The notes under the pieces: generated by a model
The model's database searches: none
What the model saw: only the letters and a program-made list of their open reading frames with translations
Told to the model about the DNA's origin: nothing
Made by a program: the position numbers and the translations under genes
Shown: positions 16,109 through 19,307 of the stretch, piece by piece
How positions within the stretch are numbered: the stretch's first letter is position 1
Layout: every line of letters begins with the position of its first letter
Source of the DNA: Spirochaetia bacterium
GTDB taxonomy: Bacteria; Spirochaetota; Spirochaetia; Treponematales; Breznakiellaceae
Direction of reading: 5' to 3'
Assembly: GCA_025997755.1 (NCBI GenBank)
Contig: BNVA01000017.1
Location: 1-19,307, forward strand
DNA: 19,307 nt

Positions 16109-17286
16109 TTAAGCGCGTTGTCAAAATCCGCAATCAAATCGTTTACATCTTCCAGCCCCGCCGAAATGCGGATCAAGCTGTCCGTAATGCCTAAGCGTTC
16201 ACGTTCCGGCGGCGGAATTGAGGCATGACTCATCTGAACAGGGTAGGAGGCGATAGTTTCAACCCCGCCTAAACTTACAGCCGGAGCCGCGAGCTTTACC
16301 GCTCCTAAAAAATTGCGCGCTTGTTCCGTGGTCTTTGTTTTGAACGAAAGCACCGCGCCCGCCCCTGAGCATTGAGAGTCGTGAATTGCCTTGCCCTCAT
16401 GGTTCTTTAACCCGGGATAGTAGACAGCCGAAACATTTTTATGGTTCACCAAAAACTCGGCAAGGCGCATTGTGGTTTGCTGTTGAGCGTCAAGGCGCAC
16501 CTTTAAAGTTTTGATACCCCTAAGAACAATCCAACAGTCCCAGGGAGCCAGCACCGCGCCGAAACTGTTTTGAACCGTGTAGATACGTTTTGCAAGATCG
16601 CGGTTACGCGTAACGGCAAGACCCGCGAGTACATCGCTGTGTCCGCCTAAAAATTTTGTAGCCGAATGAACTACTATATCCGCGCCAAGATCGAGCGGAC
16701 GCTGCAGCAGCGGTGTCATAAATGTATTGTCAACAATCGTTATGAGTCCGGCTTCGCGGGCAGTTTTGCAGGCAGCCTTTATATCTGTGATTTTTAAAAG
16801 CGGGTTTGACGGAGTTTCCATAAACACCGCTTTTGTGTTCGGTTTGACGGCGGAGAGGATACGTTCAGGCGTTATGCGATCCAGAGCGGTGTGAAGAAGC
16901 CCCCAGCGTTTAAAAAATGTGTTTAAGATACGGTAGGAGCCGCCGTAAATATCCTCCGCCGCTATGATGTGGTCGCCCGATGCGAATATGCCTAAAACGG
17001 AGGCTATCGCGGAAATTCCGCTTGAAAAAGCATAACCTTTCGCCCCGCTGTTTTCGCCGCCTTCAAGCAGGGCGATTGTTTCTTCAAGGGCTGTTCTTGT
17101 AGGGTTGCCGGAGCGTGAATAATCGTATTCAAGGCGTTCCGGCGGCAGCCCCGCACAGTCTTCGCCTGACTTTCTAAACGCGGGACCCCTGTCAAATGTC
17201 GATGTTTGATAGATCAACGTGCCCAGCGCACCTGTAGCGGGGTCTATCTCGTGTCCGTTATGAATCAACAATGTTCCAAGCTGCAC
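16105..17286 (-). CDS. Trans-sulfuration PLP enzyme (cystathionine gamma-synthase / lyase family)
   Basis: This 393-residue cytosolic PLP enzyme belongs to the Cys/Met metabolism family. Marks: YSRSGNPT (56-63, cofactor-phosphate Tyr and Arg), SSGISAIAS (88-96), Y114 in EDIYGGSY, ETPSNPLLK (157-165), D186 in VDNTF, and the Schiff-base lysine K211 in SATKFLGGHSDVLAG. The C-terminal SLGGVETIASYP matches the family's SLGG block. Cystathionine gamma-synthase, beta- or gamma-lyase and methionine gamma-lyase cannot be told apart safely from these motifs. The start is GTG 17286; IHNGHEID just after it is the usual family opening. There is no SD; a promoter-like pair lies just upstream. It is the first gene of the operon with TPR protein, mfd and plsC. 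Confidence 0.93.
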   Translation of the reverse strand: MQLGTLLIHNGHEIDPATGALGTLIYQTSTFDRGPAFRKSGEDCAGLPPERLEYDYSRSGNPTRTALEETIALLEGGENSGAKGYAFSSGISAIASVLGIFASGDHIIAAEDIYGGSYRILNTFFKRWGLLHTALDRITPERILSAVKPNTKAVFMETPSNPLLKITDIKAACKTAREAGLITIVDNTFMTPLLQRPLDLGADIVVHSATKFLGGHSDVLAGLAVTRNRDLAKRIYTVQNSFGAVLAPWDCWIVLRGIKTLKVRLDAQQQTTMRLAEFLVNHKNVSAVYYPGLKNHEGKAIHDSQCSGAGAVLSFKTKTTEQARNFLGAVKLAAPAVSLGGVETIASYPVQMSHASIPPPERERLGITDSLIRISAGLEDVNDLIADFDNALK

Positions 17287-17297
17287 GGTTTCGTAAG

Positions 17298-17324
17298 GTT
17301 ATAAAGCCGTCATAAAAAAGTCAA
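17298..17324 (-). promoter_or_regulatory. Candidate promoter of the PLP enzyme-TPR-mfd-plsC operon
   Basis: On the - strand TTGACT (17324-17319, five of six to consensus) and TATAAC (17303-17298, five of six) are separated by 15 bp, somewhat short. The expected transcript start near 17291 leaves only about 5 nt before GTG 17286, too short for an SD, and none is present. Confidence 0.5.
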
Positions 17325-17366
17325 GGCATCGCGGTAAGGACATTTTCACTTTCCCGTTTACGGCTA

Positions 17367-18944
17367 CTACGGCAAGTCGTCGTCACTGTAACTCCCCGCT
17401 GGCGTACCACTATATGACGACATTGTTAGTGTTCCGCCTATTGTTCCGTTTAAGGTACCAGCATTATGCTTAAAAATAGACTTACCTTGGTTGGTAGGGG
17501 CGACATTGGTTTTTATGATACCGCTGTTATAAGTCATCACTCTTGATATATAAACTCCACCGCCATAACTACTTGTGGAATTACCGTAGATATTACCGCC
17601 GTCCATTGTAAAAACGCCGTTTACTATAACACCGCCGCCGTTGCCGCTTGCTAAATTTCCACTAATGGCGCCCTGCGTAAAGGTAACATTTGCTCCGCCT
17701 CCGTCTAAAGCAATACCACCACCACCGTTGCTGGCCGTGTTATTAGAAATATCCGCACCGGCTATTGTAAGGGTTCCGCCAACTATATAAACACCGCCGC
17801 CTTGACCGCCGTTGCTAGTTTTGTTTCCGGTAATTCTTGTTCCGTTTGAAAGCGTTATGTGTGAGTTGCTTATATATATACCGCCGCCATTGTCGTTAGA
17901 AATAGTTCCGCCGGTTAGCGTTATGTTTTCAAAATTAAGATAATTACCTGCACCAATATATAAAACGCGACTGTAGGACGCCGCACGCAGAACGGCGTTG
18001 TTCATGCCGCTTATCGTAATCGTACCGCCCGGTGTGCCATAATTGTCAAGTTTGAACGTACTAAGAAAATTGTTTAGTCCTATGGCATTTAATACCGTTA
18101 GTTCACCCATAACGACAACTTTTGGGACGGTTCCGTTCGATGCCTGTGCCGCGTCAAGCGCCGTTTTCAACTGGTTAAAAGGCGCGGCTGCCGTCTCGCC
18201 GTTTCCCATGCCGCCATTCTTGACATAGTATGCGTCGGGTCTGTAAAGGATAAGCGCATAGGTTTTTGATAAGCCGTTTTGTGCCGTTACGGTAATAAGT
18301 ATCGTCTTTCGGTCACCTGCCGAAAGCGTACCGCAAGTAATAGTTGATCCTGAGTCGCTTACATCGCCTGAGTATGTTACTTCGGCGTTATAGGGACTAG
18401 GCGACGCCACAATATCAAAAGTGCCCGCGGGATAACCGATTGATGCATAAGTTGGCTGCATCGTGTAGTCTATTGCAACAGAGCTGCCGCCCACGGTGAG
18501 GCTTGAAAGCAAAATATCTGCGCCGCCGCCGTCTGCGCCGGAGCCTGTTATCGCGACAATATATGTTGTCGATTGCTGCTCATTAGAAACCTGCACTGCA
18601 AAAAAATCGCCTGTTTGCGGGATTTCGAATATAGCGTCTCCAGGATTGATATAGTTTACGTTGTCATCCTCGTTTTCCGGGGTTGCGGTTATTTCTAGGG
18701 TTCCGTAAGATCCGCCATCTAGGTCTACCAAATAATAAAATGTTTCCGGATCAAACGGTTCATTCGGCAAGATACGGATAGAGCCGTCGGCGGTTAAAGT
18801 TATGGTCGAAAGCCTGGGCTTTTCCGTGCGCGGCTCACTTGCTTTAGCCAGAGCCTCTCCCCATGGAATTTCCATGCAAGAAGTAACGATCAACACGCAT
18901 AGCAAAGTTATGGGGAAAACGTAACGGCGGTAACGGGAAATCAT
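17367..18944 (-). CDS. Lipoprotein with cadherin-like domains and a Pmp-like beta-helix
   Basis: This 525-residue protein should be exported and lipid-anchored. A basic N terminus (SRYRRY) and hydrophobic core lead to the lipobox IVTSC, with Cys23 as the acylated residue. Residues about 44-133 and 144-234 look like two cadherin-like beta-sandwich domains (the second begins LLSSLTVGG). Residues 237-340 lead into a right-handed beta-helix with Gly-rich turns: GGGIYIS (353), GGGVYIV (382), GGGGIAL (407), GGGVIVN (436), GGGVYIS (461), each preceded by NxTSN/NTASN-like asparagine-rich turns. This resembles chlamydial Pmp and other polymorphic surface proteins, but no autotransporter barrel follows. 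A surface or periplasmic adhesive or structural role is likely but not shown. There is no SD; TATATT ends 6 nt before the ATG. Confidence 0.88.
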   Translation of the reverse strand: MISRYRRYVFPITLLCVLIVTSCMEIPWGEALAKASEPRTEKPRLSTITLTADGSIRILPNEPFDPETFYYLVDLDGGSYGTLEITATPENEDDNVNYINPGDAIFEIPQTGDFFAVQVSNEQQSTTYIVAITGSGADGGGADILLSSLTVGGSSVAIDYTMQPTYASIGYPAGTFDIVASPSPYNAEVTYSGDVSDSGSTITCGTLSAGDRKTILITVTAQNGLSKTYALILYRPDAYYVKNGGMGNGETAAAPFNQLKTALDAAQASNGTVPKVVVMGELTVLNAIGLNNFLSTFKLDNYGTPGGTITISGMNNAVLRAASYSRVLYIGAGNYLNFENITLTGGTISNDNGGGIYISNSHITLSNGTRITGNKTSNGGQGGGVYIVGGTLTIAGADISNNTASNGGGGIALDGGGANVTFTQGAISGNLASGNGGGVIVNGVFTMDGGNIYGNSTSSYGGGVYISRVMTYNSGIIKTNVAPTNQGKSIFKHNAGTLNGTIGGTLTMSSYSGTPAGSYSDDDLP

Positions 18945-18950
18945 ACTAAA

Positions 18951-18980
18951 AATATACCAATTTTAGGCGGGCTAAGGCAA
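18951..18980 (-). promoter_or_regulatory. Candidate leaderless promoter of the lipoprotein gene
   Basis: On the - strand TTGCCT (18980-18975) and TATATT (18956-18951) are 18 bp apart. TATATT ends exactly 6 nt before ATG 18944, which would put the transcript start at the initiation codon. No SD is present. The element lies in the 38-bp gap after the toxin gene. Confidence 0.45.
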
Positions 18981-18982
18981 GG

Positions 18983-19307
18983 CTAATATGATTTTATTCC
19001 GAGGATAAACATAATATTATTTTCAATTTTTTCCATTGTGTCTTTATTTATTTTTGAAATTTTTTCAACAAATCTTTGCTTATCAACAACACCAATTTGC
19101 GATAATAATATTACAGAATCTTTTGACAATTTTGATTCTTTTTTATGTATAAAAATATTTCCAGGTACATCTGCAAGTAGTAAATTTGTTGTTAATGGTA
19201 TTACAACAGTTGTATTAATTTTACTATTATTGAAAAGATCGTTTTGCATTACTAAAACAGGTCGTTTATATCCCGGCTCACTTCCATACGGAACGCCGTA
19301 ATCTATC
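18983..19307 (-). CDS. MazF/PemK-family toxin, partial (5' end beyond the window)
   Basis: The frame stays open to the right edge of the window, giving about 107 codons of a type II toxin that acts as an endoribonuclease in this family. Upstream of the first internal ATG (19249) the reading continues as DYGVPYGSEPGYKRPVLV, the typical MazF/PemK N-terminal block, so the true start lies outside the window. Further marks are VIPLTTN, GNIFIHKKESKLSKDSVIL, and the closing QIGVVDKQRF with ILGI. Roughly the first 10-15 residues are missing. The gene is AT-rich compared with the lipoprotein gene. Its antitoxin would be expected just beyond the right edge. Confidence 0.88.
   Translation of the reverse strand, partial: IDYGVPYGSEPGYKRPVLVMQNDLFNNSKINTTVVIPLTTNLLLADVPGNIFIHKKESKLSKDSVILLSQIGVVDKQRFVEKISKINKDTMEKIENNIMFILGIKSY

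Noticed and set aside
17340..17366. Short CCGT/ACGG hairpin after the lipoprotein gene as a terminator
   Set aside because: Only a 4-bp stem and no T-run; not strong enough to call.
17367..17900. Possible CRISPR-like or tandem DNA repeats
   Set aside because: The periodicity comes from Gly/Asn-rich protein repeats; the DNA copies differ at many positions and there are no uniform repeats and spacers.

Overview
The window looks like a piece of a mid-GC, anaerobe-type bacterial chromosome. Gene content (corrinoid synthesis, a flavodiiron oxygen-scavenging enzyme, a GT4 lipid-type glycosyltransferase, a lipoprotein with cadherin-like and beta-helix repeats, two toxin-antitoxin loci) would fit a host- or gut-associated spirochaete such as Treponema. 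That placement is inferred from gene style only; there is no rRNA or other marker. No tRNA, rRNA, CRISPR, transposase or phage gene is visible.

Layout. (1) 1-1089: a 5'-truncated LivJ-type amino-acid-binding protein gene on the + strand. Its 5' part is replaced by a 116-bp inverted copy of its own interior, so the first 17 or so codons of the open frame are not genuine; a clear intrinsic terminator follows the gene. (2) 1115-1727: an AT-rich Phd/YefM-RelE/ParE toxin-antitoxin pair on the - strand, then a non-coding stretch (1728-2078) with GC-rich hairpins. (3) 6773 down to 2079: a tight - strand operon, MBL-fold hydrolase > cobyric acid synthase > precorrin-8X methylmutase > flavodiiron protein with flavin-reductase-like and rubredoxin domains. 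(4) 6788-10146: a divergent + strand group of an unrecognised membrane protein (apparent CTG start), a GT4 glycosyltransferase and a DEAD-box-type helicase with a DECD box. (5) 17286 down to 10177: a - strand operon whose genes overlap or nearly touch, trans-sulfuration PLP enzyme > membrane-anchored TPR protein > Mfd > PlsC-like acyltransferase. (6) 18944-17367: a lipoprotein with two cadherin-like domains and a Pmp-like beta-helix, preceded by a MazF/PemK toxin that runs off the right edge.

How the genes fit together. The corrinoid operon joins two cobalamin steps to an oxygen/NO-reducing flavodiiron enzyme, which makes sense in an anaerobe protecting oxygen-labile chemistry. The glycosyltransferase and PlsC, converging from two operons, may both serve membrane lipids. 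Three genes that begin transcription units (MBL hydrolase, PLP enzyme, lipoprotein) lack a Shine-Dalgarno but have a -10-like hexamer 6-11 nt before the start codon, which suggests leaderless or near-leaderless mRNAs. By contrast several genes elsewhere (antitoxin, flavodiiron protein, cobQ, mfd, plsC, the + strand membrane protein) have visible ribosome-binding sites. The divergent starts at 6773 and 6788 are only 14 bp apart, so one gene's promoter sits between the other's Shine-Dalgarno and start codon.
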